This document shows, piece by piece, positions 34,252-43,181 of a stretch of DNA of 64,000 bases (positions within the stretch are counted from its first letter, which is position 1; each line of letters opens with the position of its first letter). A program made the position numbers and the translations under genes. The notes beneath the pieces were generated by a model. The model made no database searches. It saw only the letters and a list, made by a program, of their open reading frames with translations, and was not told the origin of the DNA. This stretch comes from Candidatus Blautia intestinavium (GTDB taxonomy: Bacteria > Bacillota > Clostridia > Lachnospirales > Lachnospiraceae): NCBI GenBank assembly GCA_019113745.1, contig DXGV01000024.1:1-64000 (forward strand). The letters are read 5' to 3'.

Positions 34252-34505
34252 CGCCCCTCATAGAGGGACGGAATATCCGCGGTACCACCCAGTTTCCCAT
34301 GTACAGAAATACACAGGCACTCTGTCTCTGCTTAACGCGCAGCCACGTCATCTCCTACTTGGAACCGGAACGCCGGTTACGGTTCAGAAATGAAGCTCCG
34401 GCGGGAAAGTAAGGAACTGTCTGAACTTAAAGAAGCTTGCAGCCGGTGACTTCTTCTCTCTGTAAGAAAACAGAACCCTGAAACGCCTTCTCAGCTTTTC
34501 GTCTT
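34247..34505 (-). promoter_or_regulatory. T-box riboswitch controlling pheST
   Basis: Senses uncharged tRNA, presumed tRNA-Phe from the gene it controls. The T-box sequence GGGTGGTACCGCGG is on the minus strand at 34277-34290. It is followed by the terminator stem CCGTCCCTC/GAGGGGCGG (34251-34271, one G-U) and a TTTT run. Stem I and the specifier lie in about 34380-34505, where AGAGAG-type AG-box sequence is present. I did not assign the specifier codon with certainty. Confidence 0.92.
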
Positions 34506-34510
34506 TAAAT

Positions 34511-34539
34511 AATATGCCATAAGAGCAAAAATCTGTCAA
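34511..34539 (-). promoter_or_regulatory. Promoter of the pheST operon
   Basis: A perfect -35 TTGACA (34534-34539) is followed 17-19 bp later by CATATT/TATTAT on the minus strand, just upstream of the T-box leader. Confidence 0.6.
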
Positions 34540-35453
34540 GTTTTTTTCTCCCGGCGCGCCTCTTTTCGTTCCTGCCGGAATTGTCTTCTTTTTCTGGCGA
34601 TCAGTTTCCAGAAGCTGATCTGGGCCTGCCGGAACTGATTTTCAAAGTATGCGTTGATTTCCGCTCCATAAAGCAGGAGATTCATACAACAGTAAAGCCA
34701 CAGCATCACCATGATCAGGGTGGAGAGGCTTCCGTACATACTGCTGACATTCGGAAAGAATGCAAAATAAAGTGAAAAGAAATAAGAAAACAAGGACCAG
34801 GCTACTGCCGTGAGAAAAGCTCCCGGCACCTGACTTTTCAGTGTTGCCTTTCTGTTTGGAAGATACCGGTACAGTACCAGAAAAACAAGAAACAGCATCA
34901 CAAAAACAAGGAACGTCTTTGCGCCCAGTATCCTGCCGATCACTCTTCCGAGAAAAGGCACATATTCCATTGCCACCTCATGAATCCTGTTTCCCATAAC
35001 AAGAAGCAGAAGACTGACGATCAGGGCAATCACAAAAAGAAACATATATAACATGGAGTAGATCCTGTTGACAAGCCAGTTACGTGTCTCTCTTACATGA
35101 TAAATGGTATTCAGCCCGTTGATCAGCGCCTGCATTCCTTTTCCGGATGACCAGAGCGCCATGATGGCGGATACAGGCAGCACGGCGATACTCTTGGAAA
35201 AAACCTCGGCCACAATACTCAGCACAAATCCCTGAAGATTTTCCGGGACGATCCCGATGATCACCTGCCGCACCACCCGGTAGGTCAGTGGCGTATACTG
35301 CACAATGGCTGTCAGAAACAATATAAAGGGAATGAAGGACATCATCAGGAAATAGGCCGTCTGCGCGGCGTAGGCGCCTACATGATCCACCCTGATCCTT
35401 TCCGCGAATCCCAGGATTAAATGAAGAGAACCTTTTTCTCTTATCTTTTCCAT
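34536..35453 (-). CDS. YihY/virulence factor BrkB family membrane protein
   Basis: 305 residues with about six transmembrane helices, the family norm, and a basic C-terminal tail (RKRRQFRQERKEARREKK). Conserved family segments include AAQTAYFLMMSFIPFILF near the first helix and the YGSLSTLIMVMLWLYCCMNLLLYGAEIN stretch near the end. The family was once thought to be RNase BN; its true function is unknown. The stop region abuts the pheST promoter. It has its own promoter upstream (35510-35538). Confidence 0.9.
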   Translation of the reverse strand: MEKIREKGSLHLILGFAERIRVDHVGAYAAQTAYFLMMSFIPFILFLTAIVQYTPLTYRVVRQVIIGIVPENLQGFVLSIVAEVFSKSIAVLPVSAIMALWSSGKGMQALINGLNTIYHVRETRNWLVNRIYSMLYMFLFVIALIVSLLLLVMGNRIHEVAMEYVPFLGRVIGRILGAKTFLVFVMLFLVFLVLYRYLPNRKATLKSQVPGAFLTAVAWSLFSYFFSLYFAFFPNVSSMYGSLSTLIMVMLWLYCCMNLLLYGAEINAYFENQFRQAQISFWKLIARKRRQFRQERKEARREKKT

Positions 35454-35509
35454 ATTTCTTCTCCTGTTTCACTGCGCCACGGCAGTTCATTTTTACAGAT
35501 TTCCTGTTT

Positions 35510-35538
35510 ATCATACCATGGATCCGCTGCCCTGGCAA
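35510..35538 (-). promoter_or_regulatory. Promoter of the YihY-family gene
   Basis: TTGCCA (35533-35538), a 17 bp spacer, TATGAT (35510-35515) on the minus strand, about 60 bp before the start codon. Confidence 0.6.
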
Positions 35539-35583
35539 GACTTCCGGCTTCCTGCTCACGCCCCTGTTTCACAGAAATCTATT

Positions 35584-36987
35584 TTATCCGGCCAGAGGAA
35601 TCGTCCGGATCTCCACGTTATTAAAAAAATAATCCAGGATTTCTTCACAGGTATATCCCTGCGCGGCCATCTGATTGGCTCCATTCTGGCTCATCCCTAC
35701 TCCGTGGCCATACCCGCCTCCGGTAAGGATAACCGAAGTTCCCGGAACAGTCTCCATCTCAAAATAAGAGCTTGGAAGCAGAGTTCCTCCCTCCGCGGCA
35801 GTTCCGTCTTTCTCGGTGATCACACATCCCCGGGGCGACAAAAATTCCCGGATGGCGTACTCCTCTTCCAGAAGAAAAGAGCCCGCCTCCGCAGCCACCT
35901 TAAGCCCTGTCACCGCGCCGCTTTCCTCTTTTCTTGTGACGTCCACACTGAAAAGCTCTCCCTCCTTTCCCAGACGATCCGCAGCTCTCTGTTCCAGATT
36001 CTCCCAGGGGATTTCCACCTGCCACCAGCTCCAGGGCTCCTGAGCGTCAAAAGAACAGGGGACGCTTTTCAGATAGGACGCCGGCTCATCTGCTCCCCAG
36101 ATCACATTTGTACTTGTCACCCCCGCTGAGGTGGAAAAATAATATGCTTCCACCGGTTTTCCATTCTGGCAGAGGATCTTTCCCTTTGTCTCTTCTACAG
36201 CCCGGGTAGTCGTTTCCTGGGGCTCTATATTCTGATACACCTGATAGTTCACACTGTCGTCCACGTCCGCCCCGTACTCCTTCAATTTTTCCTCCTGCAT
36301 CTGTTTCCAGGCATACGTCCTGGCACAGACTGCCTGGGCTTTCAGCGCCTCTTTCTCATACCCGGAGGGCATCTCGCTGGGCACCACTGCTTCCAGATAA
36401 GTTTCCAGAGGAAGTTCATTGACCAAAAGGAAGCCTTCCTTACGTCTGCTTATCTCAAGACTTCCTTCATATACCGGATTTCCGCTCTGCCGCTGTATGG
36501 AAACAACCTGTACGCCGCCTTTCTTCGGCGTGATCTTCACGGGCTCCGCTCCTGTTTCCATGCAGTCAGGGCCGTATGTCATTTCCTGTCCGTCGTAAAC
36601 CAGTGAGACGGAAGGATGAAAATAGGAGGTATAGCCGGTATCCATCAGAAGCACCCGGATCATGGGTTCCTCCTTTTTTTCCCCATCCGCCTCCTTTCCT
36701 GCGGCTCCATCTTCCTCCTCACCGGAATCCGCCGGTTCTCCTTCTTCCTGCCCTGCTGTTTTTTCCGCATCCGTTTCCTGTATCTCCCTCTTCTCCGCTT
36801 CCTGTATCCCTGTTTCCTCCGCTTTCCGTATCTCCGTCCCCTTTGTCTCCGTTTCCTGCTTCGCCAGCTTCAGATATTCTTCCTTCTGCTCCCTCCTGGT
36901 TTCCATGGCGGAATTGATCAGAACCATACAGCCCAGCAGAATTGCCAGTAAAAAATGATGCACGTAAAAAAATCTGGTTTTCCTCAT
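35584..36987 (-). CDS. SpoIID/LytB domain protein
   Basis: 467 residues from the ATG at 36987. One N-terminal membrane anchor (HFLLAILLGCMVLINS) is followed by an acidic Glu/Lys/Ala linker (about residues 30-110) and the SpoIID domain: LPLETYLEAVVPSEMP, ALKAQAVCARTYA and the C-terminal GYGHGVGMSQNGANQMA. SpoIID relatives are lytic transglycosylases acting on stripped peptidoglycan strands. The start is the only one that keeps the anchor, yet it has no clear SD and lies inside the terminator hairpin of galM. Initiation or transcription may therefore be controlled there. Confidence 0.85.
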   Translation of the reverse strand: MRKTRFFYVHHFLLAILLGCMVLINSAMETRREQKEEYLKLAKQETETKGTEIRKAEETGIQEAEKREIQETDAEKTAGQEEGEPADSGEEEDGAAGKEADGEKKEEPMIRVLLMDTGYTSYFHPSVSLVYDGQEMTYGPDCMETGAEPVKITPKKGGVQVVSIQRQSGNPVYEGSLEISRRKEGFLLVNELPLETYLEAVVPSEMPSGYEKEALKAQAVCARTYAWKQMQEEKLKEYGADVDDSVNYQVYQNIEPQETTTRAVEETKGKILCQNGKPVEAYYFSTSAGVTSTNVIWGADEPASYLKSVPCSFDAQEPWSWWQVEIPWENLEQRAADRLGKEGELFSVDVTRKEESGAVTGLKVAAEAGSFLLEEEYAIREFLSPRGCVITEKDGTAAEGGTLLPSSYFEMETVPGTSVILTGGGYGHGVGMSQNGANQMAAQGYTCEEILDYFFNNVEIRTIPLAG

Positions 36988-37013
36988 ATAAAGAGTATAT
37001 GAAGAAAACCAGA
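36966..37013 (-). terminator. galM terminator overlapping the SpoIID-like start
   Basis: An 18 bp inverted repeat with one mismatch (36973-36990 with 36996-37013, loop of 5) is followed on the minus strand by a run of T. It begins 16 bp after the galM stop codon. The ATG of the SpoIID-like gene is in its 3' arm and the T-run falls in codons 6-7. Confidence 0.8.
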
Positions 37014-37028
37014 AAAAATGGCATCTGT

Positions 37029-38084
37029 TTATTTTTTCAGGCCAAACCTGTAGATAGTTTCCGAATGATAACGGCTGCCCTTCTTCAGAACAGGGGAATG
37101 AAAAGCAGGAACGTTCACCGCGTTGGGCTCTACCTGTGTTTCCAGGCAAAAGCCGTCCCGTTTGCCGTATACATGTCCGTTCTTTCCTTTCTCGTTCTCT
37201 ACAAAATTCCCGGCATAAAACTGTACGCAGGGGCAGTCGGTGAAAACCTCCATCACAATTCCCGTTTTTTCTGATCTGGCGCAGGCAATTTTCCGGACTT
37301 CTCCCGGCTTATATCCTTCCGTCACATAATTATGGTCAAAGCCGCCTGTATATTTCAACTGCCGGAAATCCGCCTCGATATCCTGACCGATCGTCTTTTC
37401 TTTGCGGAAATCCATGGGAGTTCCCTCCACCGGCGCATTTTCTCCAAGAGGGATCGAGTCCTCCCTTACCGGCGTATAGGACCGGGCACAGATAGTAAGA
37501 TACTGGTCAAGAACTTTGCCGCTGCCCTCCCCGTTAAGGTTAAAGTAAGAATGATTCGTCATATTGGCTACTGTGGTCTTGTCGCTGGTTCCCTCATAGA
37601 CGATCCTGAGAGCGTTCTCCTCTGTAAATTCATATGTAACCGAAACGTGAAACTCTCCCGGAAATCCGTTTTCTCCGTCAGGACTGATCCTGGAAAAAGT
37701 AACGCTGTTTTTTTCCCGGGAGATCTTCTCCACCTTCCACATTTTTTTCTCAAAACCCTCCGGACCGCTGTGAAGGTTATTTTCCCCCTCATTTTTCGCC
37801 AGAACGACTTCTTTGCCTTCCAGCATGAAACGGCCACCTTCAATACGGTTTCCGCTTCTTCCGATCGTGGCTCCGAAGAAGCAGCCGTTTGTCAGGTATC
37901 CTTCTATGGAATCATATCCCAGCACCACGTCTCTCTGTACGCCGTCTCTGTCCGGTACGCACAGCTTTGTTAAAAGAGCCCCGTATTCCAGCACCTCCGC
38001 ATATGCCCCTGAAGCGTTTTCCAGATGAAAACAGCGGATTTCCCCGCCGGACGGCAGTCTGTCAAAAATCTTTTCTGTTACCAT
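37029..38084 (-). CDS. galM: Aldose 1-epimerase (mutarotase)
   Basis: Interconverts alpha and beta anomers of galactose and glucose. 351 residues from the ATG at 38084, which follows GGGAGGG; the frame is open 10 codons further upstream but without an SD. Catalytic-site segments are NNLHSGPEGF and NHSYFNLNG (His residues) and CLETQVEPNA near the C-terminus (Glu base). Alone between the 6S RNA gene and the SpoIID-like gene; no other galactose genes nearby. Confidence 0.94.
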   Translation of the reverse strand: MVTEKIFDRLPSGGEIRCFHLENASGAYAEVLEYGALLTKLCVPDRDGVQRDVVLGYDSIEGYLTNGCFFGATIGRSGNRIEGGRFMLEGKEVVLAKNEGENNLHSGPEGFEKKMWKVEKISREKNSVTFSRISPDGENGFPGEFHVSVTYEFTEENALRIVYEGTSDKTTVANMTNHSYFNLNGEGSGKVLDQYLTICARSYTPVREDSIPLGENAPVEGTPMDFRKEKTIGQDIEADFRQLKYTGGFDHNYVTEGYKPGEVRKIACARSEKTGIVMEVFTDCPCVQFYAGNFVENEKGKNGHVYGKRDGFCLETQVEPNAVNVPAFHSPVLKKGSRYHSETIYRFGLKK

Positions 38085-38116
38085 GTTTTTCCCTCCCGCT
38101 ACTGGTTTCTGCATTT

Positions 38117-38140
38117 AAAAAAAGAGCCAACAAATGGCTC
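38117..38140 (-). terminator. Terminator of 6S RNA gene
   Basis: GAGCCA/TGGCTC stem followed on the minus strand by seven T residues, immediately after the 6S RNA 3' arm and 33 bp before galM. Confidence 0.85.
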
Positions 38141-38338
38141 GCTTTTTCTTCAAAGTCCCAGGATGCCGTTCCCTTCTTTTTGACGCCTAGCCGCCGCTAG
38201 GTGGGTGTCCGCAACAAATGATCTGCCTACCACAACGAGAGGTCTGACATCACATTTGCGATGTTGGATTCCCTTCTTGTCAATGTAGGTTCAAAAATGG
38301 AAGGGGTCTCGCACATCCCAGGATTTTTGTTACTTGTA
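38141..38338 (-). ncRNA. ssrS: 6S RNA
   Basis: About 190 nt on the minus strand. It carries features of the firmicute 6S RNA: complementary ends built from ATCCTGGGATG and CATCCTGGGAC, TTTGAACCTACA in the 5' strand of the central region, GACACCCACCTA, and AGAAGGGAACGGC in the 3' arm. The open central bubble mimics promoter DNA and binds sigma-A RNA polymerase in stationary phase. Its own promoter and terminator flank it. Ends are approximate. This and its promoter fill the 38085-38411 gap. Confidence 0.85.
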
Positions 38339-38347
38339 TTGTACTCT

Positions 38348-38353
38348 ATTATA
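38348..38353 (-). promoter_or_regulatory. -10 element of the 6S RNA promoter
   Basis: TATAAT on the minus strand about 7-10 bp before the predicted 6S 5' end. The -35 region (GAATAA at 17 bp) is poor. Confidence 0.55.
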
Positions 38354-38411
38354 TGCTGTTTTTCAACATTTTATTCTAATATATTTCAATCTCTTTACAA
38401 AAAATACAGTT

Positions 38412-39902
38412 TTATCTGATTCCAAGAATCTTTCGCACTGTGTCCGGCATTTCAGAAGCCGCCACCACTGTGTCATGGAGAACAGGCGCCGTACGGATCT
38501 CCTCCACAGCCTTTGGCACTTTGATTCCCGTAAGGGTAGAAAGCGCATCCACAAGAGCAAAATCATCCAGTCCCTGATATCTGTCGGAAACCGCGTCCAT
38601 CACGCTTCTTGTAAATTTATATGGGCTCGCCGTGGAAGCTATGACTGCAACAGAAGAATCTTCCGTATCCCGGAGATATTTCTGGTAAACTCCTGCCGCC
38701 ACGGCAGTATGAGGATCGATCACATAACCGGAGCCATAGTAGGTCGCGCTGATAGCTTCCCTTGTCTCTCCTTCGCTGCAGAAATTCCCGTAGAAATCCT
38801 CAAGTCCGGCTTTCATCTCCCCGGTGATCGTATACTCTCCTCCCCGGCTTAATGCCTCCATAAGCTCCCGGCACTTTTCTGCGTCCTCACCTGTAAGACG
38901 GTAGATCAGACGTTCCAGATTGCTTGAGATCAGGATATCCATGGAGGGTGAGGAAGTCAGGATAAAATCTCTTTTTCTGTCGTAGGTTCCTGTGCGGAAG
39001 AAATCAAACAGCACTTTATTTTCGTTTGAGGCGCAGATCAGCTTATTTACCGGAAGCCCCATAAGCTTTGCATAGTAAGCTGCCAGGATATTTCCGAAGT
39101 TTCCAGTTGGAACTGCCACGTTGATCTTCTGCCCGGGCTGTATTGCTTTTGATTTTACCAGTTTTCCATAAGCGTATACATAGTATACGATCTGAGGCAC
39201 CAGACGTCCGATATTGATGGAGTTTGCGGAGGAGAACTGGAATCCCGCCTCAGCCAGCTCTTCTGCCAGCCCCTGGTCGTTGAACATATTCTTCACCGCG
39301 CTCTGGGCATCGTCGAAATTCCCGGTGATCCCTACCACATAGGTATTGTTTCCCTTCTGCGTCACCATCTGTTTCTCCTGGATGGGGCTTACTCCATGCT
39401 TCGGATAAAATACGATGATCTTCGTCCCGGGAACGTCCGCAAATCCTGCCATAGCGGCTTTGCCGGTATCTCCCGAAGTAGCGGTGAGAATTACGATCTC
39501 CTTATCCGCGTGATTCTTCTTGGCCGCTGTAGTCATAAGATGGGGCAGAATGGAAAGCGCCATATCCTTAAAGGCTATCGTAGCGCCGTGGAACAGCTCC
39601 AGGAAATACACTCCGTCCGCCTTGTGAAGAGGCGCGATCTCTTCTGTGTCAAATTTGGAATCATATGCCTGTGAAATGCAGCTTTTCAGTTCTTCTTCTG
39701 TAAAATCCGTCAGAAAGCGGCTCATTACTTCATAAGCCGTCTCCTGATAGGACATCTGCGCAAGGCGTTCCGCCGGCACGTCCAGGCTTGGGATAACGGT
39801 GGGGACAAACAGTCCTCCGTCCTTAGAAAGTCCTTTTAAAATTGCCTGGGAAGCCGTCACTGTTTCTCCGTTTCCTCTGGTGCTTTTATATAATACCTGC
39901 AT
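38412..39902 (-). CDS. thrC: Threonine synthase
   Basis: PLP enzyme that converts O-phosphohomoserine to threonine. 496 residues, the long (E. coli/yeast-type) class. The PLP lysine lies in FHGATIAFKDMA near residue 112, with A where many homologues have P. The phosphate-binding PTGNFGNILAAYYAK segment is near residue 265. The N-terminus MQVLYKSTRG is typical. ATG at 39902. Other Thr pathway genes are not adjacent. Confidence 0.95.
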   Translation of the reverse strand: MQVLYKSTRGNGETVTASQAILKGLSKDGGLFVPTVIPSLDVPAERLAQMSYQETAYEVMSRFLTDFTEEELKSCISQAYDSKFDTEEIAPLHKADGVYFLELFHGATIAFKDMALSILPHLMTTAAKKNHADKEIVILTATSGDTGKAAMAGFADVPGTKIIVFYPKHGVSPIQEKQMVTQKGNNTYVVGITGNFDDAQSAVKNMFNDQGLAEELAEAGFQFSSANSINIGRLVPQIVYYVYAYGKLVKSKAIQPGQKINVAVPTGNFGNILAAYYAKLMGLPVNKLICASNENKVLFDFFRTGTYDRKRDFILTSSPSMDILISSNLERLIYRLTGEDAEKCRELMEALSRGGEYTITGEMKAGLEDFYGNFCSEGETREAISATYYGSGYVIDPHTAVAAGVYQKYLRDTEDSSVAVIASTASPYKFTRSVMDAVSDRYQGLDDFALVDALSTLTGIKVPKAVEEIRTAPVLHDTVVAASEMPDTVRKILGIR

Positions 39903-40000
39903 ACTGTTCCTGCCTTTCTTATCTTTCTCACATCTGTTCTCTGCTTCATTTTCTTCTGCAACATTGTATCATGTTCTTTTCCAAAATGCCATAGAAAAAT

Positions 40001-40030
40001 AGGAAAACCCTGCTGACGCAGGGTTTTCCT
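40001..40030. terminator. Terminator between SleB-like gene and thrC
   Basis: AGGAAAACCCTGC/GCAGGGTTTTCCT, a perfect 13 bp stem with a 4 nt loop, T-runs on both sides. It serves the SleB-like gene on the minus strand. Confidence 0.9.
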
Positions 40031-40054
40031 GTTTTTCTTTTTCTCTCCTGTATT

Positions 40055-40987
40055 TTACGATACCTGGGAAGTATCTGTCTTTATCATCTGTACAAGCTGA
40101 GCGTCCTCACCGGAGGAATCCTGTGCGTCTTCTTCTGAAGCTTTTCCGCTCTCTGACGTTTCTTCCGGATATGTATAAAATTCATGGACGCCGTGTTTAA
40201 ACAATCTCTTCAGGTCTCTTTCAAACCATGCAATATTATGTTTCTCCGCCGCGGATTTCTGGATAAAGAACAGGGCTCCTTCCGAATAATCCACGCCCTC
40301 CATAGCCAGTCTGACCGCTTCCTTCGTCTCGTCCGAGATCGTCACTTCATTGATCCGTCCGTCCGCTACAGGAGAAAACTGGGGCACTCCGTTGTCGTAT
40401 TCCCATATCACGTCTGTAATGTTATCAGGAAATTCCGGATGCTTCACACGGTTCATGATCACATTAGCGATAAGAACCCGTCCCTTGATATCTTCCGTTC
40501 CTGCCTCCGCCTCCACGATCTTCAAAAGATTCTCATAATCCGTGTCTGACATCATTGTAGCGGAAGAAGCCAGGGAGATCGCCTGCGAATCAAAATCATC
40601 CACCGCGGCGGCCATAGACTCGCTTACGTTGAGCTCCTGCACGCCGCTCTGCACCTCCTGTACCCTCTGGCCCACTACTACATGCTCGCAGGACGTTCCT
40701 ATCCGGTAGATTTCAGATCCCACTTCCGGAGCGGAGCTTACGCCGGAAGCCACTCCCGCGATCCCGGTTGGAAGATCGTAATCCACACTGCTCACGCTGG
40801 CAGAAACAGCCTCAGAGTCAGAAGCGGCGTATACCTGGCTCTTCCTCTCACTTCCGGCAATCCGCAGCCCCAGCGACAGAGTGATTACCGTAACAGCACA
40901 TACACTCAGCGATACAAATCCATGGATGGATGGATTTCCTTTTCTTTCACTTTTTTCATGGTTGTCCGATAATTTTGCGTTCCTCAT
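40055..40987 (-). CDS. SleB-like cell wall hydrolase
   Basis: 310 residues. A short cytoplasmic start is followed by one transmembrane or signal segment (about residues 27-47). A Ser/Val-rich linker leads to a Hydrolase_2 (SleB/CwlJ) domain at about residues 145-270, with the catalytic Glu in KIVEAEAG, then VIMNRVKHPEFPDNI and QFSP. Such domains cleave spore cortex or vegetative peptidoglycan as lytic transglycosylases. A Glu/Ser-rich tail ends the protein. It has a perfect-consensus vegetative promoter, so a vegetative role seems more likely than germination. Confidence 0.85.
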   Translation of the reverse strand: MRNAKLSDNHEKSERKGNPSIHGFVSLSVCAVTVITLSLGLRIAGSERKSQVYAASDSEAVSASVSSVDYDLPTGIAGVASGVSSAPEVGSEIYRIGTSCEHVVVGQRVQEVQSGVQELNVSESMAAAVDDFDSQAISLASSATMMSDTDYENLLKIVEAEAGTEDIKGRVLIANVIMNRVKHPEFPDNITDVIWEYDNGVPQFSPVADGRINEVTISDETKEAVRLAMEGVDYSEGALFFIQKSAAEKHNIAWFERDLKRLFKHGVHEFYTYPEETSESGKASEEDAQDSSGEDAQLVQMIKTDTSQVS

Positions 40988-41055
40988 AACATTTACTTCC
41001 TTGCATTTTTCACATGTTTTTATTTTTTTGTAACATTTTTGTAATGCATAAGAAA

Positions 41056-41084
41056 ATTATATTTAATAAGCGAAGATATGTCAA
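41056..41084 (-). promoter_or_regulatory. Consensus sigma-A promoter of SleB-like gene
   Basis: TTGACA (41079-41084), exactly 17 bp, TATAAT (41056-41061) on the minus strand. The rest of the 315 bp gap (40988-41302) is AT-rich; a -10-like TATGAT at 41261-41266 may belong to the plus-strand gene. Confidence 0.85.
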
Positions 41085-41302
41085 GCAGTTTTTTCCGACA
41101 GGAGCCGCCCCTTTTCTCCCTGGCCGCCTGTTCCATGGCCGGAAAGCTTTTCGTCATAATCACCAGCGAATATTTTCCGCCTTCCTGTTTATATGTATAT
41201 TTTCTCTGAATTTATTTAATTTTATATTGATTTATTGTGGAAATTGTATGATAATTGTGATATGATTAAGACAAAAGAAAGAGCCGGGAGGGAGGATTTC
41301 AT

Positions 41303-41899
41303 ATGAGTAAACACATCATTACCATCAACCGTATGTATGGCAGCGGGGGACGTGTCATCGGAAAAGCTCTTGCAGACAAGCTGGGATATGCGTTCTATGA
41401 CAAAGAGCTGATCGAAATGGCCAGCAAAGAGAAACAGGTTCCTTTTGATGAATTTGCAAAGGTAGATGAAAAAAAGCCCAGCCAGTGGCGTTTTTCTATA
41501 GACCATGAAATACAGATCAGTCCTGATTACTATGCGATCCCCATGAACGACGTACTTTACGAGATACAGCGGAATATTATTCTGTCCCTTGGAGACAAAG
41601 GAAACTGTGTGATCGTCGGCCGCTGCGCGAACCATATCCTGAAAGATAAGGCGCTCAGTATCTTTATCTACGCTCCCTACGAGCTCCGCGTCCGGAATAT
41701 CCGGGCCCGCACAGGCCGGGAGGAAAAGAGCGCCCGCAAGATGGTGAAGCGGATGGACAAAGAGCGCCGCGCTTATTATGAGTTTTTCACAGACGAAAAG
41801 TGGACGGATCTGACGCAGTACGACCTCTGCATTGACAGCAGCCGCTTTACGGAAGATCAGATCCTGGAGATTCTCACAGAAGCGGCGAGAGATTTCTGA
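41303..41899 (+). CDS. Cytidylate kinase-like family protein
   Basis: A 198-residue P-loop kinase of the AAA_26/cytidylate-kinase-like family. The N-terminus ITINRMYGSGGRVIGKALADKLG holds the phosphate loop. YDKELIEMA and the IVGRCANHIL strand are typical of the group, and R-rich lid residues (RNIRARTGREEKSARKM) follow. Family members are distinct from true Cmk and their substrate is unknown. ATG after GGGAGGGAGG. Monocistronic, with a strong terminator behind it. Confidence 0.9.
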   Translation: MSKHIITINRMYGSGGRVIGKALADKLGYAFYDKELIEMASKEKQVPFDEFAKVDEKKPSQWRFSIDHEIQISPDYYAIPMNDVLYEIQRNIILSLGDKGNCVIVGRCANHILKDKALSIFIYAPYELRVRNIRARTGREEKSARKMVKRMDKERRAYYEFFTDEKWTDLTQYDLCIDSSRFTEDQILEILTEAARDF

Positions 41900-41919
41900 G
41901 AACATTCCTTCTGTATAAA

Positions 41920-41973
41920 ACTGCTCTCATTGTCTGGCCGTATCTGTCCGCCGGACAATGAGAGCAGTCTTTT
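41920..41973 (+). terminator. Terminator of cytidylate kinase-like gene
   Basis: ACTGCTCTCATTGTC pairs perfectly with GACAATGAGAGCAGT (15 bp) and is followed by CTTTTTC. It begins 20 bp after the stop codon. Confidence 0.88.
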
Positions 41974-42001
41974 TCTGTCTGCAAAAAATCTTTTATGACT
42001 T

Positions 42002-43105
42002 TTATGATCTGTGGTGTTCCAGAATATAGTTTTTCAGGAAATCATAGATTTCCCCTTCAAGGGGAGGACAGCCTTCCAGGTGACAGCGGAATTTTTTTGT
42101 GCAGTGGCCGATTCCCAGTTTTCCTGTTTTTCCCCGGTATCCCTGTCCGATACAGATTTTTTCATGGAGGTTCTGAAGAAGTCCTTCCTGTTTCAGTCTG
42201 TCCAGGGCGGGGATCAGGTATCCGTAGCAGGCGCTGCAGGATTCCACTTCCTCCACCGCGTCGGCCAGCTCTACCACTTTGCGGGAACGGGGAAGCTGCT
42301 CTCCCATGCTCTCTCCGCAGATACGGATATCCGCCCTCCTGATGTCCGGACATCCCACTCCGAGTTTCCCGGCTAGCTCCACGTAAAGCACGTCGGATAC
42401 CTGGTAGTGCATCATATGGCAGACATAAGCGTCTATGAGCACCGGATCCCTTCCGGCGAGGATACGGTTCATCACAACCGGATTCCCTCCGTCCTCGAAG
42501 TCCAGATCGCCGCAGATATTATCCACTACGATAAAATCCTGCCGGATAGCCGTATTCAGATGAGCTATAGGCTTGTGGAGCCCAAGAGAATGGAATCTTC
42601 TCTTTTCAGAATTAGGAATCAGGCCCTTCATATTTTTCAGGGCGCAGGTGATCTTCGTCTGGCAGTGACCTTTCAACACAGGGACATTGATAAGGAAGTC
42701 AATATCGCTCACGCTGCTGCAGATATTCAGTTTCATTCCGCCGCAGTCAGTGGAAACGCCCTTATCCTTCTGCGTGTCGTGAAAAGGCACTTCATAACGT
42801 TCACATATCTCCTGATAGCCGCAGGCCCGGAAGGCGTCTGCCGTCTTCTCTCCCACCCAGGAGCCTTCCGTGAGAACAATATTCTGAAAACCATGGCCAC
42901 GCAGGTATTCCATGATACCCGCCAGGATCTCTCTGTGGGTGGTGGCTCCGTTGGACGGATCGGAGGCGGAGACAAGATTGGGCTTGATGGCGATCCGTTT
43001 CTTCCTGTCCCCGATCAGTTCCGCAAGGGCGCATTCTTTCAGGAGTTCCATCGTCATTTCCTGATATTCGGTTCCGCATGTAATATAAATCTGATTTCTT
43101 TCCAT
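42002..43105 (-). CDS. DUF362 domain protein with Cys-rich C-terminus
   Basis: 367 residues from the ATG at 43105 (GGAG 8 nt upstream). The DUF362 core runs from residue 1 to about 260: IAIKPNLVSASDPSNGATTHREI, then LINVPVLKGHCQTKITCALKNMKGL and the DGGNPVVMNRILAGRDPVLIDAYVC stretch. The last 90 residues carry six cysteines (CSAC, then single C residues in KICIG, IGHC, FRC and EGCPP), suggestive of an Fe-S cluster or another metal site. The function is unknown; relatives are often found with ferredoxin-like domains. Own promoter upstream. Confidence 0.85.
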   Translation of the reverse strand: MERNQIYITCGTEYQEMTMELLKECALAELIGDRKKRIAIKPNLVSASDPSNGATTHREILAGIMEYLRGHGFQNIVLTEGSWVGEKTADAFRACGYQEICERYEVPFHDTQKDKGVSTDCGGMKLNICSSVSDIDFLINVPVLKGHCQTKITCALKNMKGLIPNSEKRRFHSLGLHKPIAHLNTAIRQDFIVVDNICGDLDFEDGGNPVVMNRILAGRDPVLIDAYVCHMMHYQVSDVLYVELAGKLGVGCPDIRRADIRICGESMGEQLPRSRKVVELADAVEEVESCSACYGYLIPALDRLKQEGLLQNLHEKICIGQGYRGKTGKLGIGHCTKKFRCHLEGCPPLEGEIYDFLKNYILEHHRS

Positions 43106-43136
43106 ATCCGTTTCTCCATATTCTTTTATGATCACT

Positions 43137-43165
43137 ATTATATCGGCGGCGTAAAAGAAAATCAA
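43137..43165 (-). promoter_or_regulatory. Promoter of DUF362 gene
   Basis: TTGATT (43160-43165), a 17 bp spacer, TATAAT (43137-43142) on the minus strand, about 25 bp before the SD. Confidence 0.65.
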
Positions 43166-43181
43166 GAAACCGGGATTATTT

